Shown here piece by piece: positions 40,579-48,743 of a stretch of 64,000 nucleotides of DNA. The notes beneath the pieces are model-generated. The model made no database searches. It saw only the letters and a list, made by a program, of their open reading frames with translations, and had not been told where the DNA came from. Numbering within the stretch: the first letter of the stretch is position 1; each line of letters starts with the position of its first letter. Location of the stretch: positions 4,558-68,557 of the forward strand of contig CAVXXW010000012.1 of the NCBI GenBank assembly GCA_963765785.1, written 5' to 3'. The translations under genes and the position numbers were made by a program. This stretch comes from AC-32 sp963765785 (GTDB lineage: Bacteria; Actinomycetota; Thermoleophilia; Gaiellales; Gaiellaceae).

Positions 40579-40768
40579 CGCTGAATGCCGTACCTTCGGC
40601 CCGGCGTGCGTACAAACGACGAGCTCGAGGGGCCCACCTCCGACGGCGCGCGCTTCTTTAGGAGCCTGCGGTGCGGCGTCGGGCCCGCCGCCAAGGGAGA
40701 GTTGGCGTCCACCGAACTCATGCGGTTCGTCGACTCGCCGCCCGGTCCAGGATCAGCAACTTCAGCCT

Positions 40769-42082
40769 TCACGGCTTCGCGCGAGTGGCCATCGGTAGGC
40801 CCGCCCGCCGGCTCGCGATGCCTGCGGCCTCTTCGCTCCTGCCCGCGGCGACCAGGAGTTCCGACCACTCCCGGCACACGGCGGCGGCCTCACGCTCCAT
40901 GTGTGAGGCCGTGAGGGCGTCAAGGGCTCGCTCGAAGCTGTGAGCTGCGGCGTCGAAGTCGTCGCCAGCGGCCTCCAGCAGCGCCTGTGCCAACCAGACC
41001 AAACCCTGTTCGGCCGGAGCATCGGCAAGCTCTTCGTGGGCGCGTCGGATCAGCGGGCGTGCTGCTTCGGAGTCGCCGCGGCGCGCGAGCGCGAGCGCTT
41101 GGCCGGAGTGGAGCGCACCGAGGTCACGAGCATCGGCCGCCAGGTTCTCGAGTCGCGCGGCGAGTTCCAGGTGCCGCTCTGCTGCGGGAACGTCGTAGGC
41201 CCAGAGATGTACCTCGGCCGCGAAGAGGTGCGCTCGGGCGAGCTCGAGGCTGTCCTCGGTGTGATCGAGCACGATGATGGCACGCCGTATCTCGGCAAGC
41301 GCAGCCCTAGGCTGGCCCTCCATGTACGCAAGTCGTGCAAGTGACCAGTGCATCGTCACTTGTTCGTGCGGGTCGAGCGCTGCATCCGCGTCGATCTCCT
41401 CGAGGACTGAACGCGCGCGCTCAAGTTCGCCGAGGTCGGTCAGCGCATAACTTAGATACGTGGCGAGTCGCAGCCGAACTCCCGCCGCTTCCGGCGTTTG
41501 GCAGCCGGGGTCTTCGAGCGCCTCCTCAAGCATTCTCGCGGCGTCCTCTGCACGCCCGAGGAACCGGAGCGCCTTCGAAAGGCTGACGTAGACGTTCGTC
41601 TGCGTCCTGGGTGAGACGAGCGGCGAAGCAACAGCGACCGAGAGGTAGCGGGCAGCCTCGCGTTGGTTGCCGGCGGCGAGCGAGGCGAGCCCCAGCCCGA
41701 TTTGCGCGCGGGTCACGATCTCGTCTTGGCCGCTTCGCTGCGCCTCCCTGAGCACGGCCTGCAGCGCGTGGCGGGCCTCGATGCTGTGATCGCCGAGCCG
41801 CAGTCGCAACTCGGCATCCGTAAGTTGGAGCTCGAGCGCCTCGGCCGGGGCGATGTCGGCGCCGCTCTCAAGGTACTCCGGCGTCACGCCGAGTCTGCGG
41901 GCGAGCACTCTGATCGCGCGCACGGAGGGCGTGCGCTGGCCCGACTCGATTCGCGAGACGTAAGCATCGCTGAGACCGCTGGATGCGAGCTGTCGCTGGG
42001 ACAGCCCGCGGGCAAGCCGCAGCCTTCGCAGTCGGGCTCCGAGGCTCTCGGCCGGGCGGTTCGATCGAGGAGACGCGATCAC
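40769..42082 (-). CDS. XRE-type HTH regulator with TPR domain
   Basis: 437 residues from a GTG at 42082. N-terminal Cro/CI helix-turn-helix: LGARLRRLRLARGLSQRQLA followed by SDAYVSRIESGQRTPS (residues ~13-65). The remaining ~360 residues are alpha-helical repeats of TPR type (RYLSVAVASPLVSPRTQTNV, LRFLGRAEDAARMLEEALED, ELERARSVLEEIDADAALDP). This is the architecture of peptide-binding RRNPP regulators of Firmicutes, although many actinobacterial relatives have unknown ligands. It is divergent from a 27-codon signal-peptide-like gene across nested inverted repeats. An earlier in-frame GTG at 42178 would place those repeats inside the gene. Confidence 0.82.
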   Translation of the reverse strand: MIASPRSNRPAESLGARLRRLRLARGLSQRQLASSGLSDAYVSRIESGQRTPSVRAIRVLARRLGVTPEYLESGADIAPAEALELQLTDAELRLRLGDHSIEARHALQAVLREAQRSGQDEIVTRAQIGLGLASLAAGNQREAARYLSVAVASPLVSPRTQTNVYVSLSKALRFLGRAEDAARMLEEALEDPGCQTPEAAGVRLRLATYLSYALTDLGELERARSVLEEIDADAALDPHEQVTMHWSLARLAYMEGQPRAALAEIRRAIIVLDHTEDSLELARAHLFAAEVHLWAYDVPAAERHLELAARLENLAADARDLGALHSGQALALARRGDSEAARPLIRRAHEELADAPAEQGLVWLAQALLEAAGDDFDAAAHSFERALDALTASHMEREAAAVCREWSELLVAAGRSEEAAGIASRRAGLPMATRAKP

Positions 42083-42104
42083 CGCTCGCGCATCATCCGA
42101 CCGT

Positions 42105-42135
42105 GTCAACCGGACGTCAAGCTTGTTGACTTGAC
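42105..42135. promoter_or_regulatory. Nested inverted repeats upstream of the XRE gene
   Basis: GTCAAG-N8-CTTGAC at 42116-42135 and the overlapping GTCAAC-N14-GTTGAC at 42105-42130. They lie 23-53 bases before the XRE start and about 105 bases before the peptide gene. Fits an operator for an HTH_3 dimer. TTGACA/TTGACT -35-like hexamers occur inside. Confidence 0.5.
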
Positions 42136-42239
42136 AGGATCGCGGTCGTCGTCTCTGGTCCCTGTCTCCCTCTCCCACAGCCAGTGTTTCTTCCCCTGGT
42201 CACAGGCACCCGCAAACGGAGCGAAAGGAGGAGGTGACC

Positions 42240-42323
42240 ATGGCGCGTCTGATGTCCATCGCAGCAGCCGCTGCGCTAGTGCTCTCAGCGGCCTTCGCCG
42301 CTGGCCTCACCTGCGGCGGCTAG
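42240..42323 (+). CDS. Candidate exported signalling peptide, 27 aa
   Basis: ATG after an excellent ribosome site (AAAGGAGGAGG). The product is a short basic start (MARLMS), a hydrophobic core (IAAAAALVLSAAFAA) and a tail GLTCGG: a Sec-type signal with almost nothing after it. A 13-bp terminator follows 14 bases after the stop. Divergent from the XRE-TPR regulator. Whether the tail is released as a peptide, or translation regulates something else, cannot be decided from the sequence. Confidence 0.55.
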   Translation: MARLMSIAAAAALVLSAAFAAGLTCGG

Positions 42324-42337
42324 CCGATGCTGGACTG

Positions 42338-42372
42338 TGTCTCGGGGCGGCGCCGCATACCGCCCCGAGACA
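42338..42372 (+). terminator. Terminator of the 27-codon gene
   Basis: Perfect 13-bp stem (42338-42350 with 42360-42372), 9-nt loop. Confidence 0.8.
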
Positions 42373-42754
42373 CCTCTCTGCCCACGGCAGCCACCACGAA
42401 GCTGGGTGACCGCTAACGACCTCGGAACATGGCGCATTCAGCGCTGCCGGTGGGCAGCAACCCGGCGCAGAGCCAGTTTGAGGCAGGAGGTCGAGCGGCC
42501 AGACTGCGGCTCTCCGGCCGCCCGACGACTGCGGAGCATAGACACTGAGATGCCCGCCAGCGCCAATCGCCCGCCGATGGTCTCCTAGACGTACTCCTCG
42601 AAGGCCGCGAGCGAGATACGAAGAGCGTCGCCTCTCTCAACACGCCAGCGCCCCGGAGACTGAGAGGCAGCAGGAACGACGTCTCGAGGAGGCCGACGCA
42701 CCCCGTGACCAGCGATGCCGAGCCTCGCACACCTCGCTGGCCGCCGGCTGCGAG
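42373..42754. other. No gene recognised
   Basis: About 380 bp. On the minus strand a short frame ending DALRISLAAFEEYV at a TAG near 42586-42588 could be the tail of an antitoxin-like protein downstream of the HicA-like gene, but its beginning cannot be found. Confidence 0.4.
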
Positions 42755-42985
42755 CTACCAACGCGGGTGCTCTGACAAGAGCTCGATTCCGAGCTTCCGC
42801 AGCTCCACGACCGCCGATCTGCGCCAGCGAGTCGTGTCGGGCGAGAACGGCAGCATGAACGGCAGCCCATTCGCTTTCCGCCGCGGCTTGCCGTCACGTA
42901 GGACGCGGTAGTGCCCCGGAGTCGGCTCGACCGTGAGGCCCACGGCCTCGAGCCGGCGGATGAACTGGCGAACGTCCTTCCTCAT
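42755..42985 (-). CDS. HicA-like toxin (mRNA interferase fold)
   Basis: 76 residues: RQFIRRLEAVGLTVEPTPGH, YRVLRDGKPRRKANG, LPFMLPFSPDTTRWRRSAVV then ELRKLGIEL. The G-H followed by a basic beta strand and the closing helix L-R-K-L-G-I are those of HicA, a double-stranded-RNA-binding-like fold with catalytic His. No HicB antitoxin with a recognisable fold is adjacent. Could also be a phage-type HicA relative. Confidence 0.6.
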   Translation of the reverse strand: MRKDVRQFIRRLEAVGLTVEPTPGHYRVLRDGKPRRKANGLPFMLPFSPDTTRWRRSAVVELRKLGIELLSEHPRW

Positions 42986-43515
42986 TTAGACACGGTACGG
43001 GTCCCGACAGTCCGGGGCAATGCGGCGAGGCAGCCAAGCAGGACGGGAGCGACGGGACTCGAGCCCGCGTTTCCCGACCATCGAAGTGCGATAGCCCTCG
43101 GACGTCGGACGACTAGGCCGGCCATTTCGGCGTCTCTAGTCGGCGTTGCCGTCAGGCGACAGCCGACACGAAGTTCGTGGCGGCTTGGCTTCGAGAGGCG
43201 CGAGAGGGACCCGCGCAAATGGGACCCAGGCGGCGCGGGTGTGCCCCTCACCAGCTCGCACCCCTTCAAGTCTCTTCGCGAGAAATCGTGATCCGAGCGG
43301 GATCGGACGGACCAGTACGGCGCGCCAGGCGTAAGCGGCCGGCCCACGGCCGGCCGACCGCTCCGCCAACCGCACGGATAGTCACATTCGAAACTGACGC
43401 CTTCATCGTCCGAGAAGGGATCGCGCGACCTGTCGCACAGAGAATCGCGAGCGCTGATGTTCTTCCGAGGTGTGGAGACTGAGGCCGGTTACCTCGGCCA
43501 CTTGCATGTGGTGGC
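42986..43515. other. Gene-free stretch with hairpin and tRNA-like T-arm
   Basis: About 530 bp without a supported gene. It contains a 9-bp perfect hairpin CGGCCGGCC-CAC-GGCCGGCCG at 43336-43356 (terminator-like) and, on the minus strand at 43045-43068, an acceptor strand plus T-arm resembling a tRNA 3' end without the other arms. Confidence 0.4.
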
Positions 43516-44550
43516 CTAGGTCGCGTCTGAGGGCGCTTGCGCCGGCGACGAACGCGTCGCGTCCTTGTCGGGGACGACTGCCACCCGCCGAACGAGCCCG
43601 AGGAAGAAGGGCTCGGAGAACCCGGCCACGAAGGTGAACAGCGCCACCGCAGTCCACGGCGTGCGCTGCGCAGTGTCTGCTCCGAGCTTGACGGCGCCGC
43701 TCTCGAGCACGAGGAGGGACACGAGCCCTGCGGTTGCGCCGATCAACGGCTGGATCCTCATGGCCGGCCAGAACGAGCGCAGATCGTCGAGCTCGACGAG
43801 CCGGTCGCGGACGCGGAAGATCCCGCTGAGCGCCGCGCCGAGCGCACCCGCGCTGCCGGCGAGGGCGATCTGCTTCCACATGTCACTCCTGCCGACCTCG
43901 TAGATCGCCGCAGCCAAGGCGAACTGCAGGACGAGCAGGATCGGGATCAGCATCGTGAGGTAGTGGCACTTCTGCGCCGCACGTGCCCGACGCTCCAGCC
44001 CCGCCTCGGCGCGTAGCTCGTACAGCATGCGCAGCGAGCGCACGGCCTCGAGATGCGTCGACCGGTCGATCGGGCCCTTCGTGCGCGCGTCGAGTAGGGC
44101 ATTCAGCTTCTTCGGCGCAAGGTGATCGCTCCAGCCGTGCCATTTGTTCGGCTTCTTGTCCCGCTGGGCTTCGTACTCGAGCTGCGTCCAGACGTAGGAG
44201 ACATCGCCGAGGAGCAGGAGCTCGCGCTTGAGTTGGTTTGCGAGCTCCCACGCGGAATCAATCGAGAGCTTCCTCGCATCTCGGGTCAGCAAATCGCATA
44301 GACGACCCCGGACCTCCGCGGTCCGAAGCGGTGCCTCTACGTCGTCGAGGTCGAGGAGGTCGCGCGCCTCGATGACGTACGCCTGAATGAGCGAAAGCGC
44401 CTTCGCCAGCTCAGGGTTTCTCTGGCGGCGATCCCAGTAGCTCGGGATGAAGGGGTCCGTGATCGCGACGGAAGTCCGGCGGTGTGGAATCCACCCTCTA
44501 GCGGCGACGATCGTGGCGTTTGAAGATCCTGTCGAAATCATCTCTGCCAA
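43516..44550 (-). CDS. Hypothetical membrane protein
   Basis: 344 residues from a TTG, or 341 from the ATG at 44541. The N-terminal ~200 residues are soluble and helical (ELAKALSLIQAYVIEARDLL and LANQLKRELLLLGDVSYVWT). Four membrane helices follow (MLIPILLVLQFALAAAIYEV, IALAGSAGALGAALSG, IQPLIGATAGLVSLLVLES, TAVALFTFVAGFSEPFFLGL). A cytoplasmic sensing domain joined to a membrane part is typical of envelope-stress or anti-phage effectors, but nothing specific is recognised. Confidence 0.65.
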   Translation of the reverse strand: MAEMISTGSSNATIVAARGWIPHRRTSVAITDPFIPSYWDRRQRNPELAKALSLIQAYVIEARDLLDLDDVEAPLRTAEVRGRLCDLLTRDARKLSIDSAWELANQLKRELLLLGDVSYVWTQLEYEAQRDKKPNKWHGWSDHLAPKKLNALLDARTKGPIDRSTHLEAVRSLRMLYELRAEAGLERRARAAQKCHYLTMLIPILLVLQFALAAAIYEVGRSDMWKQIALAGSAGALGAALSGIFRVRDRLVELDDLRSFWPAMRIQPLIGATAGLVSLLVLESGAVKLGADTAQRTPWTAVALFTFVAGFSEPFFLGLVRRVAVVPDKDATRSSPAQAPSDAT

Positions 44551-44893
44551 TAAGACGAGGTTTTCGCAGCTCCTCTTCCGCGGGCGCCTAACGCCCAGAG
44601 GTACCTATTGAAGAGAGGCTCGTCGCTCGCGGCGGCTCTAAACGGCAGGAATGGCGCTCGATTCCCGGCAACTTGTGGCGAGGACAAGTTCACGCTGCGC
44701 CAACCAATCCGGATGGTTCGACCGACCGTGCGATTCGTGTGGGTTCGACAGGCGGTTGTTGCTTGACGCACGCTTGACACGCAAGCGGCAAACCCGCTTC
44801 GATCCGCGGTTCCTTAGAGACCACTTCAGGCGAACTGAGGTGGCTCTCGGGGCGACGGCCGGGGCCGGCCCGTGGCCTCTTGCCCCGGCCTGA
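44551..44893. other. Gene-free stretch ending in a terminator
   Basis: No supported gene. The direct repeat CTTGACGCACG / CTTGACACGC lies near 44763-44782. GGCCGGGGC (44857-44865) pairs with GCCCCGGCC (44882-44890), a terminator for the aldo/keto reductase on the minus strand. Confidence 0.5.
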
Positions 44894-45868
44894 CTAGATC
44901 GCGATGCCCGAAACCTCGTGCGGCACGTATGGCTCCTCGAGCCGTGCGACCTCCTCGTCACTGAGCGCGAGCCGTTCGGCCGCAAGCGCGTCGTCGAGGT
45001 GCTCGGCCTTCGTCGCGCCGACGATTGGCGCGGTGACACCAGGCTTGTGCAGCAGCCAGGCAAGCGCGACCTGCGCCATGGGAACGCCGCGCTCCGCGGC
45101 GACCTCCGAGACGCGGTCGACGACAGCGAAGTCGACCTCGGGCGTGTACAGGCTTTCCCCGAACGGGTCGCTCCTGGCGCGCCTTGTGAGCCGCTCTCCC
45201 TCGCGCGTCCGGGTCCCGGCCAACAGCCCCCGCGCGAGCGGGCTCCAGGGCACCACCGCTACCCCCTGGTCGATGCATTGCGGGATCATCTCCCGCTCCT
45301 CCTCGCGGTAGACGAGGTTGTAGTGGTTCTGCATCGAGACGAACCGTGTCGGCGCGATGGACTGCGCCTTCGCGAACTGCCACGCGTGCATGCTGCTCGC
45401 GCCGATGTAGCGCGCCTTGCCCGCCCTCACGACGTCGTGCAGCGCCTCCATCGTCTCCTCGATCGGCGTCAGCTGATCCCAGCGGTGGATCTGGTAGAGG
45501 TCGACGTAGTCGAGCTCGAGCCGCTCGAGCGACGCGTCGATCGAGGCGAGGATGTGCTTGCGCGAGAGCCCGCGCCCGTTCTCGCCCGGCATCGTCCGCC
45601 CGTGGACCTTGGTCGCGACGACGTACTCCTCGCGCATGCCGAAGAGCCTCTTCAGCAGGCTGCCGGTGACGACCTCGCTCTGGCCGCCGTTGTAGACGTC
45701 GGCCGTGTCGAAGAAGCTGACTCCGCCCTCGACCGCGCGGCGCACGATCGGCTCGGCCGCGGCCTCGTCGAGCGCCCATTCCCGGCTCTCGTGCTTGCCG
45801 AAGCTCATCATCCCCAGGCAGACGCGTGAGACGCGCAGACCGGTTTGGCCGAGATTCAGGTACTCCAT
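44894..45868 (-). CDS. Aldo/keto reductase
   Basis: 324 residues, TIM-barrel oxidoreductase. Landmarks: LNLGQTGLRVSRVCLGMMSF at the start, catalytic Asp and Tyr in FFDTADVYNGGQSE, Lys in YVVATKVHG, His in LYQIHRWDQLTPIEE, and NADPH-binding SPLARGLLAG and PIVGATKAEHLDDAL. It reduces aldehydes or ketones with NADPH in the cytoplasm; the substrate is unknown. Similar to the general stress YajO/Tas-type group. Confidence 0.92.
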   Translation of the reverse strand: MEYLNLGQTGLRVSRVCLGMMSFGKHESREWALDEAAAEPIVRRAVEGGVSFFDTADVYNGGQSEVVTGSLLKRLFGMREEYVVATKVHGRTMPGENGRGLSRKHILASIDASLERLELDYVDLYQIHRWDQLTPIEETMEALHDVVRAGKARYIGASSMHAWQFAKAQSIAPTRFVSMQNHYNLVYREEEREMIPQCIDQGVAVVPWSPLARGLLAGTRTREGERLTRRARSDPFGESLYTPEVDFAVVDRVSEVAAERGVPMAQVALAWLLHKPGVTAPIVGATKAEHLDDALAAERLALSDEEVARLEEPYVPHEVSGIAI

Positions 45869-45960
45869 GCGCTCGACCTTGACGTTACTCGCTCGACTCG
45901 ATCAGCGCGGTGCTGGCCGCTCTTCGAGGACCTGCCGACCAGAACGCTACGGTCTTGCGC

Positions 45961-46362
45961 GTGGATGAGGTCGAGGTACGGCGCTCGCCACGGGCGCGCC
46001 TGTGGCGGCTGGAGGTGCCCTGGGGTGAGCCGGCGCGGCTGATCGCGCCACGGTCGATGAGCCAGGCTGAGGTGGGGCAGGTGCTCCGCGAGAAGCGGGC
46101 TTGGATCGAGGAGCAGCGCCGGCGCCAGGTACCGCGGCTGGGACTGGACCGGCTCGCGGTGAGCGAGTCGGAGGCGCGAATCGGCGCCCGGGAGCTCATC
46201 TCGCCGCTGGCCGAGGAGGAGTCCGAGCAGCTCGGGGTCGCCTATCGGTGCATCCGGATCGGCGGCCAGCGCACGCTCTGGGCTCCTGCTCTGCCGCACC
46301 CGCGGAGGGATAAGGGAGCCGTGCCCAAGCGTAGCCTTCGGCTACGAAACGGCAGCGCGTGA
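45961..46362 (+). pseudogene. YgjP-type metallopeptidase, truncated and frameshifted
   Basis: VDEVEVRRSPRARLWRLEVP, then MSQAEVGQVLREKRAWIEEQ and GVAYRCIRIGGQRTLW, are the N-terminal half of YgjP-like (DUF45/M48) proteins. After TLW the family's G-S-C-S appears one frame away (near 46286) and the sequence stops. The catalytic H-E-x-x-H region is missing, so it is inactive debris. Confidence 0.65.
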
Positions 46363-46421
46363 AGCGCCGTTCGCGGCCGTACCCCGCGACCCGGCCGCCG
46401 GTAGTGGGTCACTTTGAATTG

Positions 46422-46766
46422 TTAGGGAGCTGCTTCAAGGTCGGCCAAACACGGTGGGAACACCGGCGGCGACCACTTCTTAGGAGATGCCGCGTAGTTC
46501 GTATCGTCACGGAACCGCTCGAACAGGCTCGGTGTGATCTGGTGTGTGTGGTTGAAGCCAGAGAGCTGCTTCGGGTGTCCGCTGTCGGTGGCTACGGGAA
46601 CTGCGGCCTCAAGACGGTACGGTCGGTTGATCAGCGAGCGGAGGTTGCGTAGAGCGTCGGGAATCTCACGGAGATCGCGGTCGAGACTCACCACGATTGC
46701 CACATCGCACATATCAGTAAGGATGAACTCGACGATGTCGAGCGCGAGGAGTGGAGTCGTCAACAT
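46422..46766 (-). pseudogene. C-terminal half of a NYN-domain protein
   Basis: VMLTTPLLALDIVEFIL, then CDVAIVVSLDRDLREIPDAL with NLRSLINRPYRLEAAVPVAT, fit the second half of a NYN (LabA-type) nuclease domain: the D-V-A-V-x-x-S-x-D-x-D-L motif is present. The first half, with the leading catalytic Asp, is absent: a stop occurs about 10 bases upstream in frame. A 114-residue product from the ATG at 46766 is possible. Confidence 0.5.
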
Positions 46767-46924
46767 GACACCACGTCCTTTCTAGGCGTCCTGTTGGCAA
46801 GGGGCACCCTCGCCCGGGACGCCGTCGGACACAGCTTCGAGCTCGCCGCGCTCGGCGGCCCATCGGCGGCGAACGCTGCCTGGGGCTCCGTAGCTATTAC
46901 GGATCATTTGCAGCGCTTTTGCGG

Positions 46925-47200
46925 ATGGCCGTGCGCCAGCGGTTGGGCGAACGTCGTGAGGTGGACGTCGAGCACACGGTCGGATACGCGGTCGCGGACG
47001 CACGCGGCGCGCAGCTCGGTTATGTCGAGTCGCCGCTCTATGGGACCTCGCCCGTCCACGCCGACGCGGTCGCAGTCCGCTCGGACGGGCTGCTCCACCG
47101 GCACTTCATCGTGCCGGCCACGGCGATCGCGACCGTGGACGAGGTCAAGCACCTGCTTGCGCTCAGCCTGGAGCGGCGACAGCTCACGCGCTTCCTCTAG
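46925..47200 (+). CDS. Hypothetical small protein, PRC-barrel-like
   Basis: About 91 residues from an ATG. Short strands GYAVADARGAQLGYVESPLY, VHADAVAVRSDG and HRHFIVPATAIATVDEVKH suggest a PRC-barrel-like fold. A -10-like TATTAC lies around 46893. Function unknown. Followed immediately by the SDR gene, probably in one transcript. Confidence 0.55.
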   Translation: MAVRQRLGERREVDVEHTVGYAVADARGAQLGYVESPLYGTSPVHADAVAVRSDGLLHRHFIVPATAIATVDEVKHLLALSLERRQLTRFL

Positions 47201-47221
47201 TCGGTGCGAGAGAATCGGGCT

Positions 47222-47971
47222 GTGGGACGGCTTGACGGCAAGGTCGCGATCGTCACGGGCGCCGGCGGCGGGATCGGGCGCGCGATGGTCACCCGTTTCG
47301 TCGAGGAGGGCGCCCGCGTCGTCGCCGCCGACGTGGACGAAGAGCGGGTCGCCGAAACCGCGCGGCTGGCCGGTGCGGAGCACGAGGTCGTGGACGTCTC
47401 CGACCCGAAAGACGTCGAGCGGCTCGTCGCGACCACGGTCGAGCGGCACGGGAAGCTGACGACGATCTGCAACAACGCGGCGATCTCGATCCCCGGCGAC
47501 GTGACCGAGGTGAGCGTCGAGGACTTCGACCGGACGATCGCCGTCAACCTGCGCGGCGTCTTCCTCGGCTGCAAGTACGCCGTGCCCGCGCTGCTCGCGG
47601 CCGGCGGCGGCTCGATCGTGAACACGGGCTCCGTGAACAGCCTCGTCGCGGAGGCGTTCCTCACCGCCTACGTCGCCTCGAAGGGCGGCGTGCTGATGCT
47701 GACCAAGGCCGTCGCGCTCGACTACGCCGACAAGGGGATCCGCTGCAACTGCCTCTGCCCGGGCTGGGTCGACACGCCGATCAACCACCCCCACGCCGAG
47801 CGCATGGGCGGGCTGGACGGCGTGCTCGAGAGCCTCCCCGAATGGCAGCCGGTCGGGCGGCAGGGCTACCCGGAGGAGATCGCTTCGGCGGCGCTCTACC
47901 TCGCGTCGGACGAGTCGGCGTTCATGACCGGCAGCGCCTTCGTGATCGACGGCGCGATGACCGCCCGCTAG
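47222..47971 (+). CDS. SDR-family oxidoreductase
   Basis: 249 residues. NAD(P)-binding TGAGGGIG near the N-terminus, NNAAIS (the N-A-G variant), catalytic Ser in NTGSVNSLV and Tyr/Lys in YVASKGG, and PGWVDTP after the active site. Classical short-chain dehydrogenase, homotetramer, cytoplasmic; substrate unknown. GTG at 47222 starts right before GRLDGKVAIVTG; an in-frame GTG at 47204 is less likely. Its stop overlaps that of the lipoprotein gene. Confidence 0.92.
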   Translation: MGRLDGKVAIVTGAGGGIGRAMVTRFVEEGARVVAADVDEERVAETARLAGAEHEVVDVSDPKDVERLVATTVERHGKLTTICNNAAISIPGDVTEVSVEDFDRTIAVNLRGVFLGCKYAVPALLAAGGGSIVNTGSVNSLVAEAFLTAYVASKGGVLMLTKAVALDYADKGIRCNCLCPGWVDTPINHPHAERMGGLDGVLESLPEWQPVGRQGYPEEIASAALYLASDESAFMTGSAFVIDGAMTAR

Positions 47972-48657
47972 CGCGAGAAGGACACGAGCTCGTTGCGCTC
48001 GTTGCCGCCCTTGACCGTCTGCTCCAGGACGGTGCCGATCCCGCGCGCGTAGAACTTGTGGTCGAGCACGCCCGGCTCGAGCGGCGTCCACTCCTTGGTC
48101 AGCAGCACGTTCCCGAAATTCTTGAACGGCACCGTCACGTGCTCGCCGAGCCGCAGCACCTGGAAGTGATCCTCCGCCTCTCCCTTGAGGTACTCCTGGC
48201 GCGCCGACTGTCCAACGCGCGGGTGGGCGTACATGAAGATGCCGGGCTTCGCGCCGTCCTTGCCCGTGAGCCAGCTGCCGGAGGTGTCCTTCACATTGCC
48301 GTTGCGGTCGAGCTCGGCGGTGTCCTCGCCGAAGTACCAGACGTTGCCCTTCGCGTCTTGCGTGTAGTAGTCGCGCGTCCGCTCCTCGAGCCGCCCACGG
48401 AGGTAGAGCAGGTCCGAGACGACCACCGTCCGCGCGCCGGCGATCGTGCGGGTGCGGTGCGTGACGGTCATCACCTCGCGTGACGACTGGCCGTCCTTGA
48501 CGCCGCGGTAGCGGTAGACGGAGCCGGGGAGGAGCGGGAACCAGGGGTTCGTCACCCGCGCGTTGAAGCCCTCGTATGTCGGCGCCGCTTGGTGGCTCGA
48601 GCCGCACCCGGCGACGAAGACGGCGAGCACGGTTGCGAGGAGTGCGATCGGTCTCAT
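47968..48657 (-). CDS. Lipoprotein, unknown function
   Basis: 229 residues. Signal peptide with lipobox VFVAGC near residue 18, then a beta-rich domain: VTNPWFPLLPGSVYRYRGVK, DYYTQDAKGNVWYFGEDTAE and GTVLEQTVKGG. The family is known from many actinobacteria and unassigned; the W-F-P-L-P-G-x-x-Y-x-Y-x-G pattern near the start is its hallmark. Membrane-anchored outside the cell. It is divergent from the response regulator gene with 86 bp between starts, so it may be a target of that system. Confidence 0.85.
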   Translation of the reverse strand: MRPIALLATVLAVFVAGCGSSHQAAPTYEGFNARVTNPWFPLLPGSVYRYRGVKDGQSSREVMTVTHRTRTIAGARTVVVSDLLYLRGRLEERTRDYYTQDAKGNVWYFGEDTAELDRNGNVKDTSGSWLTGKDGAKPGIFMYAHPRVGQSARQEYLKGEAEDHFQVLRLGEHVTVPFKNFGNVLLTKEWTPLEPGVLDHKFYARGIGTVLEQTVKGGNERNELVSFSR

Positions 48658-48743
48658 GGAGCGCACGGTACGGAGCCCGCGTGAACAGGCGATGAACGCG
48701 GTCGTTCATCTGCCGTTCACGGAGAACGTGCACCATTCCGCAC

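Noticed and set aside
43045..43123. tRNA gene on the minus strand
   Set aside because: The 3' acceptor strand (CGCTCCC) and a T-arm can be read, but no matching 5' acceptor, D-arm or 7-nt anticodon loop with U33 is present. At most a fragment.
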